Below, in pieces: positions 56,126 to 64,000 of a stretch of 64,000 nt of DNA; positions within the stretch are counted from its first letter, which is position 1, and each line of letters opens with the position of its first letter. Below the pieces are notes generated by a model. That model was not told the DNA's origin. It did not search any database and worked only from the letters and a program-made list of their open reading frames with translations. Position numbers and translations under genes: made by a program. This DNA is from Anaerolineae bacterium (GTDB lineage Bacteria; Chloroflexota; Anaerolineae; Promineifilales; Promineifilaceae): NCBI GenBank assembly GCA_023954475.1, contig JAMLHW010000003.1, forward strand, positions 124,001 through 188,000, read 5' to 3'.

Positions 56126-56686
56126 TTATTCGGCCGAATCGAATTCCGTCTCATCTTCATACGTTTCGTCCGTTTCGTCTGTATCGATCTCATCTTCAGC
56201 TGTAGCGACAGCTTCTTCTGCCACAATGGCTTGTACCGGCTCATCTTCTGAGCGGATGACGACCTGAAACTGCGGCTGGAAATCGGCATTCAAACGAACG
56301 GTGATGGTATGTTCACCCAATTGACGTAACGGGCCACCATCGACTTTGCGCCGATCGATTTCCGTGCCAAGCGATTCATTGAGCCCATCTGTAATGTCGG
56401 CATTGGTGACCGATCCGTACAATTTGCCGTTGTTGCCTGCTTTGGCGACAAAGTCCAGCGTCACACCGGATATTCTTTCCGACAGAATCTCATATTCAGC
56501 ACGCATTTCGGCGCGACGTGCTTCGGCGCGCGAGCGCCATGCCTCTGCCATATTCATCGCTTCCGGCGTCGCCATGACCGCCAACCCACGCGGTAGCAGG
56601 TAGTTACGGCCATACCCGCGGGCCACTTTTTTGACCTCACCCGCATAACCCAAATTGTCAATATCTTCTTTCAACAGCACTTGCAT
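56126..56686 (-). CDS. rplI: Ribosomal protein L9
   Basis: 186 residues. The N-terminal L9 signature is clear (MQVLLKEDIDNLGYAGEVKK, VARGYGRNYLLPRGLA), followed by the central helix and the C-terminal domain with GKLYGSVTNADI. The last 35 residues are an acidic Asp/Glu/Thr-rich tail beyond the normal 150-residue length. It is isolated here from rpsF/rpsR, its common neighbours, and ends in its own terminator. Confidence 0.96.
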   Translation of the reverse strand: MQVLLKEDIDNLGYAGEVKKVARGYGRNYLLPRGLAVMATPEAMNMAEAWRSRAEARRAEMRAEYEILSERISGVTLDFVAKAGNNGKLYGSVTNADITDGLNESLGTEIDRRKVDGGPLRQLGEHTITVRLNADFQPQFQVVIRSEDEPVQAIVAEEAVATAEDEIDTDETDETYEDETEFDSAE

Positions 56687-56890
56687 AGCTGATTAACTCC
56701 ATTCGTGAAATTTCGCAACGAGTATGTTAGCAAAACCCGATGGTTCTGACAAACTTACGGCTTTGTGATTAACGATTCCTGTAACTATTGGGCGTAAATC
56801 TATGTTTTACGGGTGAACGATGGCTTTTTGCTGGCCCTGAGTCTGGTTTACTGCTGCAGTTTACCTGTCTGTAGACGTGTTGATAGTGGG

Positions 56891-57709
56891 TCAGGAGTTG
56901 CTGCTGTAGAGGTCATCCATGGCAACGAGAACGTCTTCCAGTTCGTGTACTTCTTCTGTGATCTCGTGTTGCAGGCGCTTGTACCGACTGCTGTCGATAT
57001 CTTTGGCATCGAGAAGCATTGTCTGCGTGTAGATGGTGCCCATTGTTGTGACGGTGTTTTCGAGACGCAACTGCGCCCGTTCCATGGCGTTATCGAGTCG
57101 CTCAATGGTGTCGATTTGACGTTCTTTGCTCTCGATATTGGTTTTAATATCGGTGATGACGGCGGCATTATCTTCGGCCGATAACTGGCGTTGTAGTTGT
57201 AGAATGCGTTTTGCCGCACTGTCCCGATTTTGCAACAATCGGTCACGTTCTATCAGGTAGCGGTCAAGTCGCACGGCGAGATCGTAAATATCTTCAATCC
57301 AATCATCGAATTGATCGGCGATGCTTTGTAGTTCATCGCGCATCGCTGAGTACCTTCCATCACTCATTTCGGCTGTAATCCGAGTGCGATAAGTAAACGC
57401 CTGCTCGATTTGCTGCTGCAATTTCTCATTGCGCAGGCGCTCCGGCTGAAACTCGCTGCGTAACATCTCTGCCACGGCCTGTTGACCGGTCTGGGGGTCG
57501 GTCAGGCTGCTGTAGAGCATGGCGGTTTCAGCCACGACGCCGCCCAGCAAATACCCCCACCACGGAATGATAGGGATGATGTCAGGCCCAAACAAAGTGA
57601 GCAACACGGTCAAAGACAGGATGACAGCGCTTTCCCAGCGGAAAAATGCTTTTTGCAGGATAGCCCGTTGCGCCCGTTTTTCGAGTGATTCGCGGCTGTT
57701 GTGGGACAT
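56891..57709 (-). CDS. Coiled-coil membrane protein next to pspA
   Basis: 272 residues. A basic start, a hydrophobic hairpin (AVILSLTVLLTLFGPDII, PWWGYLLGGVVAE) and a long helical, probably coiled-coil domain to the end. I do not recognise a named family. It lies 81 bases downstream of the PspA-like gene on the same strand, and a membrane-stress role is inferred only from that. The 200 bases between it and rplI hold nothing clear. Confidence 0.7.
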   Translation of the reverse strand: MSHNSRESLEKRAQRAILQKAFFRWESAVILSLTVLLTLFGPDIIPIIPWWGYLLGGVVAETAMLYSSLTDPQTGQQAVAEMLRSEFQPERLRNEKLQQQIEQAFTYRTRITAEMSDGRYSAMRDELQSIADQFDDWIEDIYDLAVRLDRYLIERDRLLQNRDSAAKRILQLQRQLSAEDNAAVITDIKTNIESKERQIDTIERLDNAMERAQLRLENTVTTMGTIYTQTMLLDAKDIDSSRYKRLQHEITEEVHELEDVLVAMDDLYSSNS

Positions 57710-57790
57710 GGCGGTGGCTGGTCAGGTCGTTGTCGCGTGTGGCAATCGGCCGATCACTCTATCGGCCGATTGCCGTTCATGACGGATTGG

Positions 57791-58522
57791 TTATTCGCTT
57801 GTGCTGGCGTCGCTTTCGTAAGACAGCGTATCCGAATCGGCCGAATCGGACAGCCCCAGCCGGCGTTTGCGTTCTTCAAGCTGCATATCGAGCTCAGATC
57901 GGCCGATCACTTCATCCATCTGATCGTCGAGCCGGTCAGCGTACAATTCGCTTTCTGCGCTGGCACGGTCTAGACGAGAACGAATCGAGTCTCCGATGCG
58001 CGCAATGTCCGCATCGCCAACGCCCTCCAAATCATCCAGACTCTTGATTGCTTTAACCGTCGTCTCTTTCGACTTGGCTAGCTGCATCAACGTTTCCAGC
58101 TCCCGCTGTTCGATCTTAATGTCTTTGATACGTGCTTCCAGCTTCAAGCGGGCGCGCTTCAGGGCTTCATACTCGCGTTCCTGGCGCACCCATTGTTCGT
58201 GGTAATTCTCTTGCAGTCTGCGCGTGGAATTAAGCTCTTTTTGTGCCGCAGCCGCCAGGTCGTTTTTGCCCTGCATCAGCAGCATATCGACATTTCGGTC
58301 GAGTTGGTCGCCTTTTTTCTTGTATTCGTTGTATTTGCGTTCCAATGTGCGGACTTCGCCACCGACAGTCGCAGTAGCCTTTTCCAGATCATCGAGATTA
58401 TCTTCCGCGTCGCGAATGTATTGTTTGAGTACTGCGGTGGAATTGGCTTCCAATGCGCGGTCGAGCAGATCGTGCATATTGGCAGAGATCAATGTTTGTG
58501 TTTTTTCAAGAAGTGATGCCAT
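57791..58522 (-). CDS. PspA/IM30 family protein
   Basis: 243 residues, almost wholly helical. It opens with the PspA-type LLEKTQTLISANMHDLLDRA and continues as a coiled coil to about 215, then a Ser/Asp-rich tail. Family members form ESCRT-III-like assemblies that support damaged membranes. The neighbour downstream is an unknown coiled-coil membrane protein, a possible partner. Four copies of TCGGCCGA lie between 57747 and 57905. Confidence 0.88.
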   Translation of the reverse strand: MASLLEKTQTLISANMHDLLDRALEANSTAVLKQYIRDAEDNLDDLEKATATVGGEVRTLERKYNEYKKKGDQLDRNVDMLLMQGKNDLAAAAQKELNSTRRLQENYHEQWVRQEREYEALKRARLKLEARIKDIKIEQRELETLMQLAKSKETTVKAIKSLDDLEGVGDADIARIGDSIRSRLDRASAESELYADRLDDQMDEVIGRSELDMQLEERKRRLGLSDSADSDTLSYESDASTSE

Positions 58523-58626
58523 CTGTTGCGTTCTCCTTCGTGTTCGATGGGTTGAAACAAAATGTTGGTTAGACCGATAATTGCGTATCAGTCCGGCAGC
58601 CCGACTGATTGCGGTGTCCGCTTATT

Positions 58627-61053
58627 CTACGCTGTTGCCGCAAACTCACCAATCGGCAGTTGAATGCGGATGATAATGCTGTCTTCTGCCGTCGTGTCGA
58701 TACTCATTTTGCCGCCATGTAGCACAATAAGCTCGTTGATGAGTACAAATGCTGAGCCAAACAGGGTGTTTTGCAGAATCGCGAGATCTTTGCGTGTGAA
58801 TAATGCCTGGATTTGGTCGATATCCTGTTCTGAAAAAATGTGATGAAACACATGCAATTCAATAATAGCGTGATTTTCCAGACCGTACACGTGAATTTGT
58901 AAGCAGGGAGTTAGAGTAGGGCGGCAAAGTCGGCTGAAGATAGTGATTAAGCGCCGCAGCGCCAGTTCCAACAGTTGCGAATTGCTGGCGAGAACGGATG
59001 TATCTGCGTTGGCGGTTAACTGAATGATGGGTTGGTTTGGCGGGGCAGTGCGGTTAATGCGGTCGCATATGTCGCCTAACAATGCACTCACCGAGGTACT
59101 CAGATTTGTCTGTCTATCTGTATCATCTGGTTTGGTTCTGGTTTTGAGCTCGACCAATAATGTGAAATCGGTGACCATTTCCACCAGTTGTGTACTGCCA
59201 TTGTCAATAGCTACCAGTGATGCTTTCAAATCGGTTACGTTTTCGGCCGATTCGACGCTGTGCAAAATCGATTGCGAATGGTTACTGACAATGTTCAACG
59301 GATCGATAAACCGTGGGCCCAACAGATCGAGAATACTTTGTCGCAGTTGTTGAAAATCGGTTGCTTCGACATGTTCTATGGCAAAATGCCGATCCAGACG
59401 TGCTTCAATCACACCGAGTAACTCATCCGCATCATATGGTTTAGTGACGTATTCATCAACTCCCAATTGGCGGCCACGCTTGATGTGATGCTCATCGTTG
59501 CGCGCCGTCAGGAAAATGAACGGGATGGTGATCCAGTCAGCATGCAGCTGCACCTGTTGCAAAAAGGTGTAGCCGTCCATCTCCGGCATAACAATGTCGC
59601 ACAAGATGAGGTCGATGGCATGTTCAGCCAGCGTTTGTAAACCTGCGATGCCGTTTTCGGCCGAAAACACCTGATAACGATAGCGTGACTCTCCTGCTGC
59701 AGCTTCCAACAGATCGCGTAACCCGTCACGTAACAATTGTTCATCTTCAACAATAAGCAGATTGACTTGTGCAGGCGCTTGCGGTGTCACTTTACCTTTT
59801 ATCTGGTTTACTTGCGGATCATAGATTGGCAGACACGCGGTAAACGTACTTCCGTACCCAGGCTGTGATTCTACTTCAATGTGCCCACCATGCAGCGCGA
59901 TCAGATCGCGAGCAATTGTCAGACCAGCTCCCGATCCTTGCTGCTCCAACTGCGGCCGATCGTGTTGATAAAAAAGATCGAATAATTTAGGTATCGCAGC
60001 AGTCGGGACACCAATACCATGATCGGTAACAGCAACGCGCACAGTCGTATCTGTAGATGTAGCCTCAAGCATTATCGATCCGGGTTGACTGTCTCGCGGA
60101 GTAAACTTGATGGCGTTGTCGACAAGTCGAGAAAAGATATCGGCTAGTGTCGCCGGGTTGCCCCAAATCGGAGGCAATTTGTCGTCGATGGCGTAGATGA
60201 ACTCGATACTGCGTGTAGCTGCCTGTGCTTCGTATTCCCGACCCACCTGACGCACCAGATTGCCAACATCGTCTATTGGTCGGGCGTGCTGCAGAATGGG
60301 TTGTCGTGCTTTGCCACTGGCCAGATCGATGACGAGGATCAAGTCGCGTACCAATTGCATCAGTCGCGAAACGCCAACTTGAATTCCTTTGAGATATTCG
60401 ACGATGAGTTCGGGGTCTTCCTCTTCATTTGCCAAACTATCGTTCAAGATTTCAAAATAGGCTGTGACAAAATTGAGCGGCGTGCGGAATTCATGTTGCA
60501 AAGTGTGCAACATGTGACGGCGCTTGGTTTCGGCCGAATGTTGGCGTTGTGTTCTGCGCCGTAGCGTCAAGTCCAACTGTGCTTCGATCAACGTCAACAA
60601 ATCCGCAGGATTAAACGGTTTTGTGATGTACAATTCCACGCCACTAAGGCGGCCACGCGCTACATCTTCCGCTGTGGTACGAGCTGTCAAGAACGTGAAC
60701 GGAATGTGAACCCACTGTGGCTGTTGACGCACAGCTTCAAGTAACGCATAGCCGTTCATCTCCGGCATATTGACATCAGTGACGATCAAATCGGGTGTAT
60801 ACTCGGCCATCACACGGAGGGCATCTTGTCCATTTGCCGCCTTGAGAATGGTGATGTCGTATCGCGATGCCTCCATTTCCAGTAATTCGGCAAATCCGTC
60901 CAGCAGCGACGGGTCGTCTTCAACTAACAGGACGGTAGCTTGTGGCAGCACGTCATCGTTCGTCGCAGCGGTATTGGGGGCCATTGCAGTCGATGATTGT
61001 TTCTGATTTGATAGAGGAGTTTGTAAGACCATGCAGTTTGCCGACGACAGCAT
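58627..61053 (-). CDS. Hybrid response regulator/histidine kinase with a degenerate second kinase module
   Basis: About 808 residues: receiver 1 (about 40-165; VEDD, Asp in IVTDVNMPEMNG), HisKA with phospho-accepting His in LQHEFRTPLNF, HATPase (VDNAIKFTP, DHGIGVP, GSGAGLTIARDLI), and receiver 2 (about 430-555; Asp in ILCDIVMPEMDG). A second HisKA/HATPase-like region follows, in which the His is replaced (LGPRFIDPLNI) and the ATP-binding boxes are eroded. The repeated REC-DHp-CA order suggests internal duplication. There is no membrane segment. Start ATG 61053 is uncertain; ATG 60984 is possible. Confidence 0.88.
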   Translation of the reverse strand: MLSSANCMVLQTPLSNQKQSSTAMAPNTAATNDDVLPQATVLLVEDDPSLLDGFAELLEMEASRYDITILKAANGQDALRVMAEYTPDLIVTDVNMPEMNGYALLEAVRQQPQWVHIPFTFLTARTTAEDVARGRLSGVELYITKPFNPADLLTLIEAQLDLTLRRRTQRQHSAETKRRHMLHTLQHEFRTPLNFVTAYFEILNDSLANEEEDPELIVEYLKGIQVGVSRLMQLVRDLILVIDLASGKARQPILQHARPIDDVGNLVRQVGREYEAQAATRSIEFIYAIDDKLPPIWGNPATLADIFSRLVDNAIKFTPRDSQPGSIMLEATSTDTTVRVAVTDHGIGVPTAAIPKLFDLFYQHDRPQLEQQGSGAGLTIARDLIALHGGHIEVESQPGYGSTFTACLPIYDPQVNQIKGKVTPQAPAQVNLLIVEDEQLLRDGLRDLLEAAAGESRYRYQVFSAENGIAGLQTLAEHAIDLILCDIVMPEMDGYTFLQQVQLHADWITIPFIFLTARNDEHHIKRGRQLGVDEYVTKPYDADELLGVIEARLDRHFAIEHVEATDFQQLRQSILDLLGPRFIDPLNIVSNHSQSILHSVESAENVTDLKASLVAIDNGSTQLVEMVTDFTLLVELKTRTKPDDTDRQTNLSTSVSALLGDICDRINRTAPPNQPIIQLTANADTSVLASNSQLLELALRRLITIFSRLCRPTLTPCLQIHVYGLENHAIIELHVFHHIFSEQDIDQIQALFTRKDLAILQNTLFGSAFVLINELIVLHGGKMSIDTTAEDSIIIRIQLPIGEFAATA

Positions 61054-61203
61054 TGAGTCCAGAGTAAGTTCAGTATATTATAGCATACCAGAGGCAGCGT
61101 AATCGGCTTGTATCGTAAAACGATCCTAAAGATGCGTACAGATTGATAGTACGATACTGATCGGCTTATTTGTGGTGTCATTATTTGAACTGGACGAGGG
61201 CAT

Positions 61204-62883
61204 ATGGTTTTATTAGCAAGGGCATTATATGATCACCATTTGATAGTTCTGCGCGTGATCGGCGAATGGTGGGAAGTCGATCTCACCGGCATGGACAAGG
61301 ATGCGGCCGTAACTGTGTTGGCCGACACATTGCAAGCCCTGGATTTGACGCATGAGATGCTGTTTTTGCCGGAGGAAGAGGTTGCAGCTCTGCATGCCCT
61401 GGCGGCTGGTGGTGGACGTGTTCCGGTGGCGATGTTCAGCCGCCGGTATGGGGATATTCGGCCGATGGGTCCGGGTAAACTGGAGCGCGAAGAGCCGTGG
61501 CTTGCACCGGAATCTCCGGCCGAAGGGCTGTGGTATCGTGGGTTTCTCTATCGCGGGTTTGACTCGGCCGATGATGAGCCGGTTGAATACTTCTATCTGC
61601 CCGACGAATTGTTGGCGCAACTGCCGTCGGCGCAGGTGATGGATTCGGCCGAAATCGTTACTGAAGACGCCATGCCGGTAGCTACACTGACGGCGGCGGC
61701 ACCAGCCGCTGTCCCCGAACTGTTCGCCGCTGCGCCGGGCGACGCCATAGACGATCTAACCGCTTTGCTCAGCGAGGTGCAGCGCCTTGCGCCGGAACGC
61801 GATTTACCGTCCTCATCGCTGGCATACCTGCTCGACAAACATCCGTCGCGACAAAATCTGCTGCTGCGCCTCGCCTATGAAATGAACCTGTTACGCCGCA
61901 GTGACGGAATCTTGCGTCCGGCACGCGCTGCCATGACCTGGCTGCAACAAGCGCGTGCCGTACAGCTCGTCGCTTTGATGGAAGCGTGGAGCCAAAGCAA
62001 CTGGAGCGAACTGCATCATACACCGGGTTTGGTGTGTGAAGCCGGCAGTTGGGAATACGATCCCATCGCCGCGCGGACAACGTTGCTGGACGCCATGCCG
62101 CACACCGACGAATGGGTTGCCATAGACGCGCTCATCGACGCGATCAAGACGCACACGCCTGATTTCCAACGGCCCAACGGCGATTACAGATCATGGTATA
62201 TTCGCGATCAAGCGACTGATGTCTATCTTTCCGGATTCGAAAGCTGGGATGATGTTGAGGGACGGCAACTACATTTTATCTTAACGCAGGTGATGTTTTG
62301 GCTGGGTATGGTTGATGTGGCTGATAATGCCGTGCGTTTTTCGGCACTGGCGCTGGATTGGTTGCACGGGCGATCTCCTGTTGCGGATGAAGTGCGTGTA
62401 CCATTGGTCGTCAATGCGGATGGCGTTTTGGTTGTGCCGCACAATGCCGGACGCCGCGATCGATTCCAGACTTCACGCATTGCCGATCCGTTGCCGGTGT
62501 TGCGCGGCAAACCGTTTCACTATCGGTTGTCGCCGGCGTCACTGGAACGTGCGCGGGCACAGGGCATTGAGCCGCAGCGCGTGCTGGCCTTTTTGGAGGA
62601 AGTGAGTAATCGGCCGATACCTGCAGCTACCAAACGCGCCTTGGAACGCTGGGCCGAAAACGGCGTTGAAGCACGTCTGGAATCAGTAGTCATTTTACGC
62701 GTTCGTGACGCCGCTGTATTGGACACATTGCGTCGCAACCCCAAAACGCGCCCCTTCATCGGTGAAGCGCTGGGCGATCTGGCCGCTGTCGTACGTCGTG
62801 CCGATTGGCAGGCATTGCGTGATGTCACTGCTCAATTGGGACTGCTGCTCGCTGTTGACGAGGACGAATCGTCTGCTTCATAA
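61204..62883 (+). CDS. XPB/Ssl2-like helicase-associated domain protein
   Basis: 559 residues. The C-terminal part (about 390-520) fits the helicase-associated XPB/Ssl2-like domain: VPLVVNADGVLVVPHNAGRR, FHYRLSPASLERARAQGI, AFLEEVSNRPIPAATKRALE. There is no Walker A or DEAD box, so it is not a helicase by itself. The N-terminal half is helical with a Ser/Ala-rich linker near 150-180. This type is frequent in Chloroflexota and Actinobacteria next to XPB helicases, but none is adjacent here. GAGG lies before ATG 61204. Confidence 0.75.
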   Translation: MVLLARALYDHHLIVLRVIGEWWEVDLTGMDKDAAVTVLADTLQALDLTHEMLFLPEEEVAALHALAAGGGRVPVAMFSRRYGDIRPMGPGKLEREEPWLAPESPAEGLWYRGFLYRGFDSADDEPVEYFYLPDELLAQLPSAQVMDSAEIVTEDAMPVATLTAAAPAAVPELFAAAPGDAIDDLTALLSEVQRLAPERDLPSSSLAYLLDKHPSRQNLLLRLAYEMNLLRRSDGILRPARAAMTWLQQARAVQLVALMEAWSQSNWSELHHTPGLVCEAGSWEYDPIAARTTLLDAMPHTDEWVAIDALIDAIKTHTPDFQRPNGDYRSWYIRDQATDVYLSGFESWDDVEGRQLHFILTQVMFWLGMVDVADNAVRFSALALDWLHGRSPVADEVRVPLVVNADGVLVVPHNAGRRDRFQTSRIADPLPVLRGKPFHYRLSPASLERARAQGIEPQRVLAFLEEVSNRPIPAATKRALERWAENGVEARLESVVILRVRDAAVLDTLRRNPKTRPFIGEALGDLAAVVRRADWQALRDVTAQLGLLLAVDEDESSAS

Positions 62884-63038
62884 CAATTCCCTGTTGCAGT
62901 TGTCATGATTGGCAAAGATGTTTTCAGGAACCGAAGCTGCGGCAGTACACAACCCGTAATACTTCTGTAACCAAATGACAACGGTATTGTAACGGCATGT
63001 TGCTATCATCAACATGATATTTGTGGAGGCACATCATC

Positions 63039-63677
63039 ATGACCCGTTTGATTGTCATTTTGCTCATCTCTTTGCTGGCTCTGAGCGTGGTAGCATGTAT
63101 GCCAGCCGCTGTTGAAACGAGCCAGACTGATAAAGCTGCCGCTGCTGTGGTGGTGACAGATTCCAATTCGGCCGAAATACCGACTGTTGAACCGACTGAA
63201 CCGATGCCAGACCCGACGCCAACACCATTCCCTCTGCCCATACTTTACCCAGCGCCGCCAATCAATAATGACGTTTGGATCAACAACGATGCGGGATCAA
63301 CCCTGAATGATTTGCGTGGCAAAGTCGTACTCGTTGAATTCTGGACGTTTGGCTGTATCAACTGTAAACGGGTGATTCCATACATGAATGAATGGTATGC
63401 CGACTACGCCGGAGACGATTTCGAGATTTTGAGTGTCCATTACCCGGAGTTCCGCTACGAGCACGATATCGACAACGTCCGCGCAGCAGTTACGGAACAT
63501 GGAATCGAATTTCCGGTCGCCATTGATAACGCACGCATGACATGGTCGGCGTGGAATCAACGCTATTGGCCCACGCGTTATTTAGTCGACCGCGACGGCA
63601 ATGTCCGTTTTCGCCATATTGGTGAAGGGGCGTATGCCGAAACGGCGGCTGCCATTGAAACGCTGTTGGCGGAATAG
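63039..63677 (+). CDS. Thioredoxin-fold redoxin lipoprotein
   Basis: 212 residues. Lipoprotein signal with lipobox ALSVVAC, a long Pro/Thr-rich linker (TVEPTEPMPDPTPTPFPLP), then a thioredoxin-like domain with active site FWTFGCINCKRVIPYM (CxxC as CINC) and cis-Pro region YWPTRYLVDRDG. The layout matches DipZ/redoxin-type extracellular oxidoreductases. GGAGG lies 10-12 bases before ATG 63039; a TTG 18 bases upstream is not preferred. Confidence 0.88.
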   Translation: MTRLIVILLISLLALSVVACMPAAVETSQTDKAAAAVVVTDSNSAEIPTVEPTEPMPDPTPTPFPLPILYPAPPINNDVWINNDAGSTLNDLRGKVVLVEFWTFGCINCKRVIPYMNEWYADYAGDDFEILSVHYPEFRYEHDIDNVRAAVTEHGIEFPVAIDNARMTWSAWNQRYWPTRYLVDRDGNVRFRHIGEGAYAETAAAIETLLAE

Positions 63678-63681
63678 CGGA

Positions 63682-64000
63682 TTACAATTTCTCCAGGACC
63701 AGAAAATGGGATAGTCCCAGCACGTTGAGTGGGCTTTGTTCGGCCGAATAGAGAATGCGTTTGAGAATTCGGCCGAAGCGCGGTCGTCTTGCTGCAATAT
63801 TGTCGTAGCCGCCGAAAATGCGGCTATGGTGCACCTCGTAAACCGGCAAATCAGCGTATAAACGTCGCAGCCCTGCTCGTGTATACGTGCGAACGTGCGG
63901 AGCAAGCTGATTGCGCAATCCATTCGGCAGATAATTCACCAGCCACTTGTTGCCGAAATGATAGGTGCCACGCACATAAATGCCGTGTTGCTCAACCGGA
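63682..64000 (-). CDS. Class I SAM-dependent methyltransferase, C-terminal fragment
   Basis: The frame is open to the right edge, about 105 codons. Reading GIYVRGTYHFGNKWLVNYLP, VYEVHHSRIFGGYDNIAARR and LNVLGLSHFLVLEKL matches the C-terminal part of a group of methyltransferase-domain proteins common in Chloroflexota. The SAM-binding motif lies outside the window, so the class call is by resemblance only. The stop is at 63682, convergent with and five bases from the redoxin gene stop. Confidence 0.6.
   Translation of the reverse strand, partial: PVEQHGIYVRGTYHFGNKWLVNYLPNGLRNQLAPHVRTYTRAGLRRLYADLPVYEVHHSRIFGGYDNIAARRPRFGRILKRILYSAEQSPLNVLGLSHFLVLEKL

Larger units (their letters stand above)
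766..63776. repeat. TCGGCCGA / TTCGGCCGAA dispersed palindrome (HIP1-like)
   Basis: About 90 copies counted by eye, about 43 of them the full TTCGGCCGAA. Examples of core starts: 767, 2293, 4214, 5825, 8397, 11071, 16208, 18788, 20821, 23178, 29528, 34151, 38798, 45457, 49578, 57838, 61645, 63769. Most are inside genes and read Ser-Ala-Glu/Asp, Ile-Gly-Arg or Ile/Phe-Arg-Pro. The largest gaps (8.64-11.07, 24.5-27.05, 40.6-45.45 kb) coincide with mobile or defence DNA. Confidence 0.93.

Noticed and set aside
1-64000. tRNA, rRNA or CRISPR array
   Set aside because: No GGTTCGA-type T-loops, rRNA cores or regularly spaced direct repeats were seen on either strand.

Overview
The window looks like chromosomal DNA of a Chloroflexota bacterium, probably of the Anaerolineae/Caldilineae kind. 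This is inferred from the mix of protein families: an XPB/Ssl2-like helicase-associated protein, NBR1-type Ig domains, KRWI-repeat surface proteins, a DHOD-like protein, a recA-recX-rny-tpiA cluster and DUF3224. No rRNA, tRNA or CRISPR array was seen. The strongest global signal is the palindromic octamer TCGGCCGA, half of the time as the decamer TTCGGCCGAA. I count about 90 copies by eye where about one is expected by chance. It sits mostly inside genes, usually read as Ser-Ala-Glu/Asp, and is missing from the segments that look foreign (about 8.64-11.07, 24.5-27.05 and 40.6-45.45 kb).

Layout: 0-8.7 kb carries a 2'-O-methyltransferase fragment coupled to lon, a small membrane protein, threonine dehydratase, rhomboid protease, two UspA proteins, two CBS-pair proteins and a DHOD-like protein. 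8.8-14.5 kb holds a pseudo-receiver, a decayed IS630 element, a LuxR-type two-component system, pterin dehydratase and a GNAT protein. 14.5-22 kb is recA, a structured 0.5 kb intergenic region with an H-type pseudoknot and a terminator, recX, rny, tpiA, an M50-like membrane protein and a secreted lipase-like protein. 22-24.8 kb is glmS under a glmS-type self-cleaving ribozyme, followed by a DUF3224 protein.

24.9-31.6 kb is an accessory region. A BrnT-type toxin gene is split by an intact IS4-superfamily element with a 5-bp target duplication, and its antitoxin lies on the far side. Then come two DUF488 genes (one frameshifted), a ParE/RelE-like toxin-antitoxin pair, and a broken dual-OB/RecQ fusion. 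31.6-41.4 kb has a 1379-residue protein with two glycosidase-like barrels, four NBR1-type Ig domains and a C39-like peptidase domain, then a lipoprotein, mgtE behind a folded leader, a sirtuin, a tail-anchored Trm112-like protein, an SDR and a VOC protein. 41.4-45 kb is a motif-free defence island: mazE, mazF with a nonsense codon, and a CfrBI-like restriction-modification pair in which both genes carry one-base homopolymer indels.

45-64 kb returns to ordinary chromosome: SCP-x-type thiolase, membrane and surface proteins, a PadR regulator with its HAAS-type membrane partner, clpB, lspA, a PIN-domain toxin-antitoxin pair, a TlpA-like/rimO/rodZ cluster with translational overlaps, rplI, a coiled-coil membrane protein next to PspA, a hybrid kinase whose second kinase module has lost its histidine, an XPB-like protein, a redoxin lipoprotein and the end of a methyltransferase. 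Several genes have a TATAAT/TATACT box only 5-7 bases before ATG, which suggests leaderless transcripts.
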